From Candidatus Hydrogenedentota bacterium (lineage in GTDB: Bacteria; Hydrogenedentota; Hydrogenedentia; Hydrogenedentales; SLHB01): 39,087 nucleotides of DNA. The position numbers and the translations under genes are program-made. Shown one piece after another: positions 1-7,311 of the stretch. The number at the start of each line of letters is the position of its first letter. Position 1 is the stretch's first letter. The notes under the pieces were generated by a model, which ran no database searches, was not told where the DNA came from, and worked only from the letters and a program-made list of their open reading frames with translations. The stretch covers positions 1 to 39,087 of the forward strand of contig JACQVH010000245.1 in the NCBI GenBank assembly GCA_016209895.1. The letters run 5' to 3'.

Positions 1-1
1 C

Positions 2-757
2 GAGGCCGAGCCCCTGATGCGCCGCGCCTTGACGATTGACCAGGCGGCCTACGGGCCGGAACATCCCCACGTGGCGATACGACTCAACAACCTGGCTGCG
101 TTGCTCCAGGCCACGAACCGGCGCGCCGAGGCCGAGCCCCTGATGCGCCGCGCCTGGACGATTGACCAGGCGGCCTACGGGCCGGAACATCCCAGGGTCG
201 CGATACGACTCAACAACCTGGCTCTGTTGCTAAAGGACACGAACCGGCTCGCCGAGGCCGAGCCCCTGATGCGCCGCGCCTTCACGATTGACCAGGCGGC
301 CTACGGGCCGGACCATCCCGAGGTGGCGACAGACCTCAACAACCTGGCTCAGTTGCTACAGGACACGAACCGGCTCGCCGAGGCCGAGCCCCTGATGCGC
401 CGCGCCTTCACGATTGACGAGGCGGCTTACGGGCCGGACCATCCCAGAGTGGCGACAGACCTCAACAACCTAGCTTCGTTGCTCAAGGCCACGAACCGGC
501 TCGCCGAGGCCGAGCCCCTGATGCGCCGCGCCTGGACGATTGACCAGGCGGCCTACGGACCGGACCATCCTGACGTGGCGAGAGACCTCAACAACCTGGC
601 TCAGCTGCTGCAGGCCACGAACCGGCTCCCCGAGGCCGAGCCCCTGATGCGCCGCGCGCTCGCCATTGCGGAAAAAGCCTTGGGCGCCGACCATCCGAAC
701 ACGCAGGCGTACCAACTCAATTACGCACTACTCAAGGCCGCATCGGCCACTCAAGAC
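2..757 (+). repeat. 126-bp tandem repeat encoding TPR units
   Basis: Six units of exactly 126 bp begin at 2, 128, 254, 380, 506 and 632. The first five are nearly identical in DNA, including synonymous positions; the sixth diverges after its first 30 bp or so. Copy number could vary between strains or be collapsed in assembly. Confidence 0.9.
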
Positions 758-766
758 GCTGAATAA
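2..766 (+). CDS. TPR repeat protein, kinesin light chain type (3' part)
   Basis: The reading frame is open from the left edge, so this is the C-terminal part of a longer protein. It consists of five full 42-residue repeats and a diverged sixth, each of the form EAEPLMRRAxTIDQAAYGP-D/E-HPxVA..LNNLAxLLxxTNR. This is the kinesin-light-chain-like TPR unit (TPR_10/TPR_12), a helix-turn-helix scaffold for protein-protein contacts. The last unit changes to LAIAEKALGADHPNT and the protein ends about 30 residues later. In bacteria such repeats commonly follow NB-ARC, CHAT or kinase domains; what precedes them here lies outside the window. No partner or enzymatic role can be inferred. The Met at base 17 is an internal repeat residue, not a convincing start. 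Confidence 0.9.
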   Translation, partial: EAEPLMRRALTIDQAAYGPEHPHVAIRLNNLAALLQATNRRAEAEPLMRRAWTIDQAAYGPEHPRVAIRLNNLALLLKDTNRLAEAEPLMRRAFTIDQAAYGPDHPEVATDLNNLAQLLQDTNRLAEAEPLMRRAFTIDEAAYGPDHPRVATDLNNLASLLKATNRLAEAEPLMRRAWTIDQAAYGPDHPDVARDLNNLAQLLQATNRLPEAEPLMRRALAIAEKALGADHPNTQAYQLNYALLKAASATQDAE

Positions 767-771
767 AACAA

Positions 772-904
772 CCCCAGGCCTTCATTCCGCACTCCGCATT
801 TTTTTGCTGCCCCCGCTGTCCCTGCTTTCCTTGTTGTCCTTGCCGTCCTTGTTGTCCTTGTTGTCCTTGCCGTCCTCGGCATCCCCAGGCCTTCATCCCG
901 CACT
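772..904. repeat. 9-bp tandem repeats flanked by a 22-bp direct repeat
   Basis: Five 9-bp units of the form CTTG[TC][TC]GTC run from 830 to 874. The block is bracketed by two copies of a 22-bp sequence beginning CCCCAGGCCTTCAT, at 772-793 and 883-904, which differ at one position. No function is evident. Confidence 0.75.
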
Positions 905-1171
905 TGTCCGCCCTTTGAGCGCCTCTCGAGCTCAGGCGGATTCCACAATTCCCATTTTTCAATTCTTACATACGTCGAGTGCAACGCCCGGGGCTATATA
1001 TATAGAGGGATATTTGCAGCGCGGACAATTACCCCTTGGAAGGAACACCAACATGGAAACGATCGCCGCCGTCGGTAGGTTCAACGCGAGGCCCAACTTG
1101 ACCCTGACCTATGATACCCCCTGTGGTTCCGGTCGCCATCCCGTATTCCCTGGGCGGCATCCTTGGTGCCC

Positions 1172-1216
1172 GTCCATCTCGTCCATTTTGTCCATCCTGT
1201 CCACCAAGTCCACCGG
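1172..1216. repeat. 9-bp GTCCAnnnn tandem repeat
   Basis: Five consecutive 9-bp units start with GTCCA at 1172, 1181, 1190, 1199 and 1208, with a variable 4-bp tail. The reverse complement is a TGGAC-type repeat, like the array at 28899-28925 downstream of zwf. Confidence 0.75.
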
Positions 1217-1329
1217 GTCATTCACACCATCCAGGGACAAAGCCCCTTCCGTCGCAACCCGATGTTCCATTCCGCGCCTTGGCCTCCGAAGCCTTGGCGA
1301 AGGAGGGTCCCCAATCCGGTCAATTCCTA

Positions 1330-1437
1330 CAAAAATGTATCCCGTTTTTGTACCGATTTGGTCCGCTTTTTTACCAATTCTTACCAATTTTTGCCAAAAA
1401 TGTCCCGTTTTTCACCGATTTTGTCCGCTTTTTTACC
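1330..1437. repeat. Imperfect 43-46 bp direct duplication, T-rich
   Basis: The segment 1330-1375 recurs at 1395-1437 with two short indels and one substitution. Both copies read CAAAAATGT, then CCCGTTTTT, then ACCGATTT, then GTCCGCTTTTTTACC. The base composition is much more T-rich than the surrounding DNA. Confidence 0.7.
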
Positions 1438-1621
1438 CGAATTCACCCGATTCCGCCCCGTCACATCCTTGCCCACCAATGACTTACAGCGTAGCACGGC
1501 TCCGTCCCATAGGTTGGACCCATGGATATCTCTTGACGCTGAAACCGCAGTATTACCGCGGAGTCCCCGATCCCGCGGTTCCCGCTGCCGCTTTTACTCG
1601 AATAATCTACGGTATCGGTCG

Positions 1622-2908
1622 CTACTCGCCGGCCGCGCTCTGCGCGACTGCGCCGGCGTTTTCCAGCATGAGCGCGCCGAGACCGTCCCCGTAAAAGGAC
1701 GCCGTCACTTCGTAGCCGCTCTCGGCGTACTCCTCCTTGGTGAGGATGTAGCCGATGCTGTCGTTGGTGAGCGCCGCGACGCAGGGGTACTTGATACCGG
1801 CCTCGCGCATTTGCCGTTTGAGCGTCAGGCCGAACTGGCAGATCGGTTCGCCGGGAAACGTGACCATTTGAAAGTCGTTCACGCGCAGGGCCATGACCTG
1901 GGCGCGGTCCGGGAACAATGCCGGCAGCAACTGGTCCAGTTGCTCCTGGGTCACGTGGTACTCATCCCCGGCGATCTTCACGAAGTCGGGCGCGCCTTTC
2001 TTCGGAGGCAGGTCCACCCACCGGCACTGGAACGCGAAGGTCTGCGCGGGCCGCGTCTGCAACGCGCCCGCCAGTCGCGCCGCCGCGATGCCGACGCGCC
2101 GCCCGTAGTCCTCAAATCTTTCCCACGCACTCGCGCCGCGAGCGCCCGCCGGCGACATGTCGCCTTCCGCGCCGTTCGTATAGAAGCACGTGACGCCCTC
2201 GCCGAGCAGCGCCTCGACCGTCCGCTGCATACTGCCCGCCCATTCGGCCGAGGCCAACATCTCCCGTTCCGAGACGATCGTGCCGTGCGCGGTGAAATTC
2301 ACCAAAATCGCGTAGGGACGCCCGCCGGCGGCATCGAGACGCAACAGCGTCAGGTCTTCGTCAATGAAGGTGTCCTTGCGACGGTTGCGGTTCATGCCCG
2401 GCAGCGCGACCACGCCGGCGGCGGCGGTCACCGGTTGCAACGCCACGTTAGCCTCACCCAGGACCTGCGCGACACGGTCGGTAACAAAGTTCAGCAGCGG
2501 CTCGGAGAAGATGCCGATGTGCGGGTTGTCGGCGACGTTGCGCCGGTCCAGCGCCATGCCTTCGAGACCGGTGTGCGAATGGCTCGCGACCATCATCACG
2601 GTGTCGGCGGTCAGACCCTCCAGTTTCGCCTTGGCCAGCGATTCCTCGACGACGCAATGCGGCAGGCTGCACACGTCCAGGGCAACCAACGCCGATTTCT
2701 TGCCGTCCTGGTCGAACACCAGGGCTTTCGCATAAAGCGTATCGTGCACGCCCTCGGCCAGTTTGCCGTCGCGCGCGCCGTAGCCGCCCAGCGGGATCGG
2801 CAAATTCGCTTCCGACGGCGTAATGCTCACGCGCGCCGCGCCGGCGCGCAGTTCCGCGTCGGCGGAGATCGTGGCGGCCGCAACCAACACACAGATCACA
2901 TACTTCAT
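1622..2908 (-). CDS. Neutral/alkaline ceramidase-like secreted hydrolase
   Basis: Predicted secreted protein of 428 residues related to the N-terminal domain of neutral/alkaline non-lysosomal ceramidase (PF04734 type). The start at 2908 (MKYVICVL) is chosen because it follows a GGAAGGAGAG ribosome site and opens a signal peptide ending near Ala-Asp-Ala; an upstream in-frame codon at 2932 lacks this. Family-like motifs are visible: SITPSEANLPIPLGGYG near the mature N-terminus, ASHSHTGLEG and NFTAHGTIV with likely zinc-binding histidines, and NGAEGDMSPAG. Ceramidases of this fold cleave N-acyl-sphingosine, but many bacterial members are shorter than the full enzyme, lack the C-terminal domain and have unknown substrates. 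An amide or ester hydrolase role outside the cytoplasm is inferred, with ceramide not assured. Confidence 0.8.
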   Translation of the reverse strand: MKYVICVLVAAATISADAELRAGAARVSITPSEANLPIPLGGYGARDGKLAEGVHDTLYAKALVFDQDGKKSALVALDVCSLPHCVVEESLAKAKLEGLTADTVMMVASHSHTGLEGMALDRRNVADNPHIGIFSEPLLNFVTDRVAQVLGEANVALQPVTAAAGVVALPGMNRNRRKDTFIDEDLTLLRLDAAGGRPYAILVNFTAHGTIVSEREMLASAEWAGSMQRTVEALLGEGVTCFYTNGAEGDMSPAGARGASAWERFEDYGRRVGIAAARLAGALQTRPAQTFAFQCRWVDLPPKKGAPDFVKIAGDEYHVTQEQLDQLLPALFPDRAQVMALRVNDFQMVTFPGEPICQFGLTLKRQMREAGIKYPCVAALTNDSIGYILTKEEYAESGYEVTASFYGDGLGALMLENAGAVAQSAAGE

Positions 2909-2959
2909 CGGTCTCTCCTTCCATCTTCTCAAAAGCCCGTCTTCGGCGTTCGCGCCCGC

Positions 2960-3571
2960 CTACGACGCGGCCACCGTGAATTCCGACGTGCCGGAAATGC
3001 GCGATTTCGCCGTTTGTACCGTCTGGACCAAGGAGTACTGCCCGGGTTCCAGATTCTGCGGCACCTTGAATTGCTGCGAGCTCACCCACGTGCCATCGGT
3101 TCGCGTGAACTGTTTCGACGACATTTCGGACAGCACGGAGTTGCCGCGTTTCAGCACGCGCGTCTCGGTTACCGTGGCTCCGCCCTGTGCGGTCCCTAAC
3201 AGCGCATATTGAATCGAGCCTTCCACCATATTGCCCTGTTTGACCGTGTTAGGCATCGCCGACGCTTCCTCGAACGTAAGCATCTCGCCCTGCGAAGGCT
3301 GGTAGTTGTATTGCGCGGCGGTGGCCTCGCGTTCGCGCGCCTTGCGCGCCTTGACGTCATGCACCACCAGACCCGTCAAGCCGCCGAGCGCCGCGCCGAT
3401 GAGCGCACCTTCGCCCGCATGGCCCGACTGGTGGCCGATGATCGCTCCGGCGCCCGCGCCCAACGCCGCGCCCAGTCCCGCCGACCCACCGGCAGTCTGA
3501 CAGCCCGAAATGACTAGTCCCGCCGCAGTGAGTAACACTGTCCCGATCCGGAGAAAGTTTCTTTTGCTCAT
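2960..3571 (-). CDS. Glycine-zipper outer-membrane lipoprotein
   Basis: Lipoprotein of 203 residues. The start at 3571 (MSKRNFLRIG) follows a GAGAGG ribosome site; the longer frame to 3622 adds a non-signal leader. A type II signal peptide ends in the lipobox VISGC. Next comes a Gly/Ala-rich segment (AGLGAALGAGAGAIIGHQSG, then GALIGAALGGLTG) typical of glycine-zipper 2TM domains that insert into or associate with the outer membrane. The remaining roughly 120 residues are polar and predicted beta-rich, ending SGTSEFTVAAS, possibly an Ig-like C-terminal domain. Its role is unknown; glycine-zipper lipoproteins are often linked to envelope integrity. It lies 51 bp upstream of the ceramidase-like gene on the same strand and could be co-transcribed with it. 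Confidence 0.75.
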   Translation of the reverse strand: MSKRNFLRIGTVLLTAAGLVISGCQTAGGSAGLGAALGAGAGAIIGHQSGHAGEGALIGAALGGLTGLVVHDVKARKAREREATAAQYNYQPSQGEMLTFEEASAMPNTVKQGNMVEGSIQYALLGTAQGGATVTETRVLKRGNSVLSEMSSKQFTRTDGTWVSSQQFKVPQNLEPGQYSLVQTVQTAKSRISGTSEFTVAAS

Positions 3572-3686
3572 GACTTTACCTCTCATTGTCTCGGTCCGTA
3601 AGCTGCTTCGTTCGTTTGACACTCTCTACACTATGATAACTTAAGAAACCCCATCGTGAACAGTAAAAACACCAAGGGTGGCCCGG

Positions 3687-4868
3687 TCAAGCTGTGCTTG
3701 ACTGTGCCGCGAGGACTTCGATCGCGCGCTCGAGTTCTTCGTGCGTGTTGTAAAAATGTGGGGAGAACCGGAGGAACTCCTGACCCGCCCGATTGCGGCG
3801 CAAAGATATGACGACGTTCGCGGCGCGGAGGTTGCGCGCCAGCGTCCGGATATTCCGGTCGGGATGTGTCAGGCTGACAATCCCCGAATGCGCGGCTGAA
3901 GCCTGATCGTCCGGTTCGCCGTAGGCGTGATATCCCCAAGGACGTACACGGTCCAAGAGAAACCGACGCAACTCCAAAATGCGCTCCCCGATAACCTCCA
4001 TTCCGATAGACCCGAGTAGTTCCATCGAGGCTCCCATCCCCACGATCCCCGGCAAGTTGAGCGATCCCGGCTCATACTTTCGGGCGCCGTCATGAAACCG
4101 GATTTCGTTCTGCGCCACGTAATGCGGCGCCACGACGTTCCATGCCCCGAGCATTGCAGGTGCAAGCAATTCATGCCGGGATTTCTTCACGTAGAAAACC
4201 CCCGCGCCCACCGGTCCCAGCAGCCACTTATGTGAATCGGCGCTCAGGAAATCCACATACTTGACCGAGAGCGGAAATGCGCCGAGGGTTTGGATGCCGT
4301 CCACACAGAAAAGGATGCCCCGTTCCTGCAGGCCCTTGCCGATCTCATCCACGTCAATCCGGTAGCCGCTCAAGAAACTGCACGAGGCGAGCGCCACGAG
4401 CTTTGTCCGCGCGCTCAACGCCGAGGCCACCAGTTCCCAGGTTATCTTCCCGGGCCGTTCCGGTTCCAAGGAGACCGCCTGTACGCCCCGCGTTGAGAGC
4501 GCGGTCCAAGGATAGACATTGGCGGGGTAATCGTCTCGGTAGTAGACAACCTCGTCGCCGTCTTGCCACGGCAAGCCATGCGCGACAAGGTTCAGACCGA
4601 GTGACGTCGGACCGAGCAGCGCAATCTCGGTCGCTTCACCGCCCAGCAGGCCGGCCACCGCTTCTCGCGCCGCCCGCACCTTGGTCCAGACCCACTCGTT
4701 TTCTTGCGAGTCTTGCGACCCGCGCTCGAGAAACTCTTGCATGGCCTGCACGGCCACCCGCGGCAGGGGCGCAACGGCGGCGTGCGCGAAGAAAACCTGA
4801 CTGGCCGCCACCGGGAATTCCCGGCACCGCACTTCTTCATTTTCGATTAGAGAAGATAGCGCGCTCAC
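3687..4868 (-). CDS. Class V aminotransferase (PLP-dependent, fold type I)
   Basis: A 393-residue PLP enzyme of the class V aminotransferase/cysteine desulfurase/kynureninase superfamily. The cofactor lysine is seen in SADSHKWLLGP (Lys214), preceded by His213. The PLP-ring Asp is in FCVDGIQTLG (Asp190), and a phosphate-cradle segment GPTSLGLNLVAHGLPW lies at about 86-101. The C-terminal segment NVVISLRRNRAGQEFLRFSPHFYNTHEEL matches the small domain that ends these enzymes. The start is GTG at 4868. I see no conserved active-site cysteine loop that would support cysteine desulfurase activity, so a sugar or amino-acid aminotransferase or an isopenicillin-epimerase-like enzyme is as likely. Neighbours give no pathway clue; the gene stands alone, divergent from the membrane protein at 4970. 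Confidence 0.85.
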   Translation of the reverse strand: MSALSSLIENEEVRCREFPVAASQVFFAHAAVAPLPRVAVQAMQEFLERGSQDSQENEWVWTKVRAAREAVAGLLGGEATEIALLGPTSLGLNLVAHGLPWQDGDEVVYYRDDYPANVYPWTALSTRGVQAVSLEPERPGKITWELVASALSARTKLVALASCSFLSGYRIDVDEIGKGLQERGILFCVDGIQTLGAFPLSVKYVDFLSADSHKWLLGPVGAGVFYVKKSRHELLAPAMLGAWNVVAPHYVAQNEIRFHDGARKYEPGSLNLPGIVGMGASMELLGSIGMEVIGERILELRRFLLDRVRPWGYHAYGEPDDQASAAHSGIVSLTHPDRNIRTLARNLRAANVVISLRRNRAGQEFLRFSPHFYNTHEELERAIEVLAAQSSTA

Positions 4869-4969
4869 GAGGTCCCAATCCTTATGAACAAATGAGTTGA
4901 CGCGTCTTTAGAAACTCTGTCGCAAAGACTTATACTGCTTGCCGCACGACTCACACAAGGGGATCGTTC

Positions 4970-5407
4970 GTGTCAGACAGAACCGACGATGAAAGTCATT
5001 TGCGGCTGCTGGCGATCTTTTATTGGGTGCTAGGCGGACTCAAGGCAATCTTCGCGTGTCTACCGTTGGTGTGGATCGCTTTCGGCATGTTCATGTTCCT
5101 TGGTAGTAACACCTTCACGCCCAGCGGACCCAACGCGCCGCCCCCCGAGCTAATTACGTTGTTCGGCGTAATCGTGCTGACGATTGGCGTATTTTCATTT
5201 CTATTCAGCCTGTCGTTGGCGCTCGCCATGCTGTACGCCGCGCGCTGTCTGTACTACCACCGCAAGTGGACGTATTGCCTTGTCGTGGCGGCCATCGGTT
5301 GCATTTCCATCCCCTTCGGTACCGTCCTGGGAGTCTTCACCATTATCGTGCTCAACCGACCTTCCGTAAAGGAACTCTTCGCACTCGAGTTGCCACCGGG
5401 GCCGTAG
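4970..5407 (+). CDS. Small hypothetical integral membrane protein
   Basis: A 145-residue protein with three to four predicted membrane segments: about 12-45 (long enough for two), 62-90 and 101-127. A Pro-rich periplasmic loop (SGPNAPPPE) separates the first and second. The start is GTG at 4970 after an AAGGGG-like site. The short charged N-terminus and the final NRPSVKELFALELPPGP resemble small uncharacterised membrane proteins that are common in Planctomycetota-type genomes. No transport or enzymatic motif is visible. A TATACT hexamer at 4931-4936 could be its -10 element, but no good -35 is present. Confidence 0.65.
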   Translation: MSDRTDDESHLRLLAIFYWVLGGLKAIFACLPLVWIAFGMFMFLGSNTFTPSGPNAPPPELITLFGVIVLTIGVFSFLFSLSLALAMLYAARCLYYHRKWTYCLVVAAIGCISIPFGTVLGVFTIIVLNRPSVKELFALELPPGP

Positions 5408-5538
5408 TGAAACGTTCCCGGCTTACGGATAGCGCGTGAAAACATCCTCGTATCTCCGCTTCGAATGAGGACTGGCGCGAAAGGCCAGGGGAGGCCACTC
5501 TTGGATGACGGCGGGATGTTTCTTAATGGTCCATTCGG

Positions 5539-5544
5539 TATAAT
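5539..5544 (+). promoter_or_regulatory. Candidate -10 element for the DUF47-PiT operon
   Basis: A consensus TATAAT lies about 100 bp upstream of the DUF47 start within an otherwise gene-free 239-bp spacer. The -35 position, 17-18 bp upstream, is poor (ATGTTT or GATGTT). The downstream gene has a near-perfect ribosome site, AGGAGG, at 5637-5642. I see no clear PHO-box direct repeats. Confidence 0.4.
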
Positions 5545-5646
5545 GCGGCCATCCCTTGGGAACCTTGTAAGCTTCTGGATCAAGAACGCGGATGGCCGTG
5601 ATAGCGGCGCGGCTGGGGATAATTCATTGAACAAGCAGGAGGATTT

Positions 5647-6276
5647 ATGTTTCGCATGCTCCTACCCAAAGAAGTGTGCTTCTTTGACTATTTTGAACGA
5701 CTGGCCGTGATGATTAAGGAGGCGTGCGACGGGTTTCTCCGCCTGGCGGAAGGAAAGACCGACAATGTCACGCAAGCCTCGGCGATCAAGGAGATTGAAC
5801 ATCAGGCCGACGACGTGACTCATGCGTGTATTGAGGAACTGAACAAGACGTTTATCACGCCGATTGACCGCATGGATATCCACGCGCTGATTAAGCGGCT
5901 CGACGACGTGGTGGATTCGGTGGACGCCTCGATGTCCCGGATTTCTCTCTACGAATTGACGGAAATTCGGACCGAAGCGAAACAGCTTGCCGAGGTCTTG
6001 ATGAAGGCAGCCCTCGAGATCGAGATTGCGCTCAAGGGCTTGCGCCGCATGAGCAATATCGAGCACTTGAAAAAGCACATGATCGCGATCCACGCGCTGG
6101 AGAACGAAGGCGATATGATTTTGAAATCGGCGCTGGTCCGGCTATTCAATGAGGAACAACAGAATCCGGTGCTGATCATCAAATGGAAGGAGATTTTCGA
6201 ACGGCTCGAACGAGCGACCGACCGTTGCGAGGACGTGGCGAACATCATCGAGAAGATCGTCCTCGAGGCAAGCTGA
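5647..6276 (+). CDS. DUF47 (PhoU-like) partner of PiT phosphate transporter
   Basis: A 209-residue, almost fully helical protein of the DUF47/YkaA family, structurally related to PhoU. It opens with FRMLLPKEVCFFDYFERLA, as is usual for the family, and contains the metal-binding-type motif KEIEHQADDVTH at about 57-68 with the second EALENEGD-like motif (HALENEGDMI) in the second half. Proteins of this family are regularly encoded next to low-affinity PiT transporters and are thought to modulate them. Here the PiT gene starts 4 bp after this stop, so translation is probably coupled. The start has an excellent AGGAGG site 5 bp upstream. Confidence 0.92.
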   Translation: MFRMLLPKEVCFFDYFERLAVMIKEACDGFLRLAEGKTDNVTQASAIKEIEHQADDVTHACIEELNKTFITPIDRMDIHALIKRLDDVVDSVDASMSRISLYELTEIRTEAKQLAEVLMKAALEIEIALKGLRRMSNIEHLKKHMIAIHALENEGDMILKSALVRLFNEEQQNPVLIIKWKEIFERLERATDRCEDVANIIEKIVLEAS

Positions 6277-6280
6277 CCGT

Positions 6281-7303
6281 ATGGACCCTTTGGCCATTGT
6301 CGTCATCACGGTGGGGGTTGCGCTGCTTTTCGACGTAATCAACGGGTTCCATGACGCCGCGAATTCCATCGCCACCATCGTCTCGACGCGCGTGCTCAGC
6401 CCGCGGTACGCGGTGCTCTGGGCGGCCTTTTTCAATTTCGTGGCGATGTTCATATTCGCGCCCAAAGTCGCGGACACCATTGCCAAGACGGTGGTCATTG
6501 ATGCCGCCGACCCCGCGTATGTATACGTGGTAATGACGGGACTCCTCGGCGCCATCCTCTGGGACTTGCTCACGTGGTGGTGGGGCTTGCCGACCAGTTC
6601 CTCGCACGCGCTCATCGGCGGCTTTGTGGGCGCGGGTATGGCGCACGGCGCCGTCGTACGGTGGAACAAGGTGATGACTACGGTGGGGTATATTCCGCTG
6701 GCCCCGCTGATGGGTCTGGTGCTGGGCTTTTTCTTTATGGTGGCCCTGTACTGGATTTTCCGGCGGCGGCGTCCGGCCTCCGTGGATTATCTATTTCGGC
6801 GCGGCCAGTTCCTTTCCGCCGCCATGTACTCGCTGGGCCACGGCGGCAACGACGCGCAAAAGACCATGGGGATGATCGTGGCACTACTCGTGGCCGGGGG
6901 ATACTTCCAATCCGACGTCAAACTCTCGCTCCTGGAATGGAAAACGCTGTGGATTATCCTGTCGTGTCATGCGGCCATGGCCCTCGGAACCGCCCTGGGG
7001 GGATGGCGGATCGTGAAGACCATGGGCATGAAAATTACGAAGCTGAAACCCGTGGGCGGCTTCTGCGCCGAAACGGCGGGCGCCACCACGCTGTTCCTAG
7101 CCACCAACCTGGGCATACCCGTTTCCACCACGCATACCATTACGGGGGCCATTATCGGCGTCGGCTCGACCACCAAATTCTCGACGATTAAGTGGGGCAT
7201 CGCGCGCAACATCGTCTGGGCGTGGATAATGACCATCCCACTGTCGGCGGTGGTCTCGGCGGTCTGTTTTTACGTGATTAAGGCCGTGCACCCGGCGTTC
7301 TAA
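6281..7303 (+). CDS. pit: PiT-family inorganic phosphate transporter
   Basis: A 340-residue multispanning permease of the PiT family (PF01384), which imports phosphate, usually as a metal-phosphate complex, with a cation. The two inverted-repeat signatures are both visible: NGFHDAANSIATIVSTRVL at about 23-41 and SLGHGGNDAQKTMG near 184-197. Additional conserved stretches are TWWWGLPTSSSHALIGGFVG and LGIPVSTTHTITGAIIGVG. The length suits the short bacterial and archaeal PiT class. It is transcribed with the DUF47 gene immediately upstream and converges on the DUF4091 gene with only 8 bp between stop codons and no obvious terminator hairpin. Confidence 0.95.
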   Translation: MDPLAIVVITVGVALLFDVINGFHDAANSIATIVSTRVLSPRYAVLWAAFFNFVAMFIFAPKVADTIAKTVVIDAADPAYVYVVMTGLLGAILWDLLTWWWGLPTSSSHALIGGFVGAGMAHGAVVRWNKVMTTVGYIPLAPLMGLVLGFFFMVALYWIFRRRRPASVDYLFRRGQFLSAAMYSLGHGGNDAQKTMGMIVALLVAGGYFQSDVKLSLLEWKTLWIILSCHAAMALGTALGGWRIVKTMGMKITKLKPVGGFCAETAGATTLFLATNLGIPVSTTHTITGAIIGVGSTTKFSTIKWGIARNIVWAWIMTIPLSAVVSAVCFYVIKAVHPAF

Positions 7304-7311
7304 AGAGCCCT

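Larger units (their letters stand above)
767..1621. other. Gene-free spacer rich in short repeats
   Basis: About 855 bp without a credible gene. The open frames here are compositionally odd (runs of Ser/Leu/Pro or Phe) and have no family resemblance. The stretch holds 9-bp tandem repeats (830-874 and 1172-1216), a 22-bp direct repeat (772-793 and 883-904) and a duplicated segment of about 45 bp (1330-1375 and 1395-1437). A good Shine-Dalgarno followed by ATG occurs at 1053, but the frame soon runs into the repeats. Both flanking genes end towards this spacer. Confidence 0.7.

Noticed and set aside
666-1694. 342-codon open frame on the plus strand
   Set aside because: It spans the repeat-filled spacer and its translation is low-complexity Ser/Leu/Pro; no family resemblance and it overlaps the real TPR end.
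1163-3199. 678-codon open frame on the plus strand
   Set aside because: It runs antisense through the ceramidase-like and lipoprotein genes, has Arg/His/Gly-rich shadow composition and matches no family. The minus-strand genes have signal peptides and motifs.
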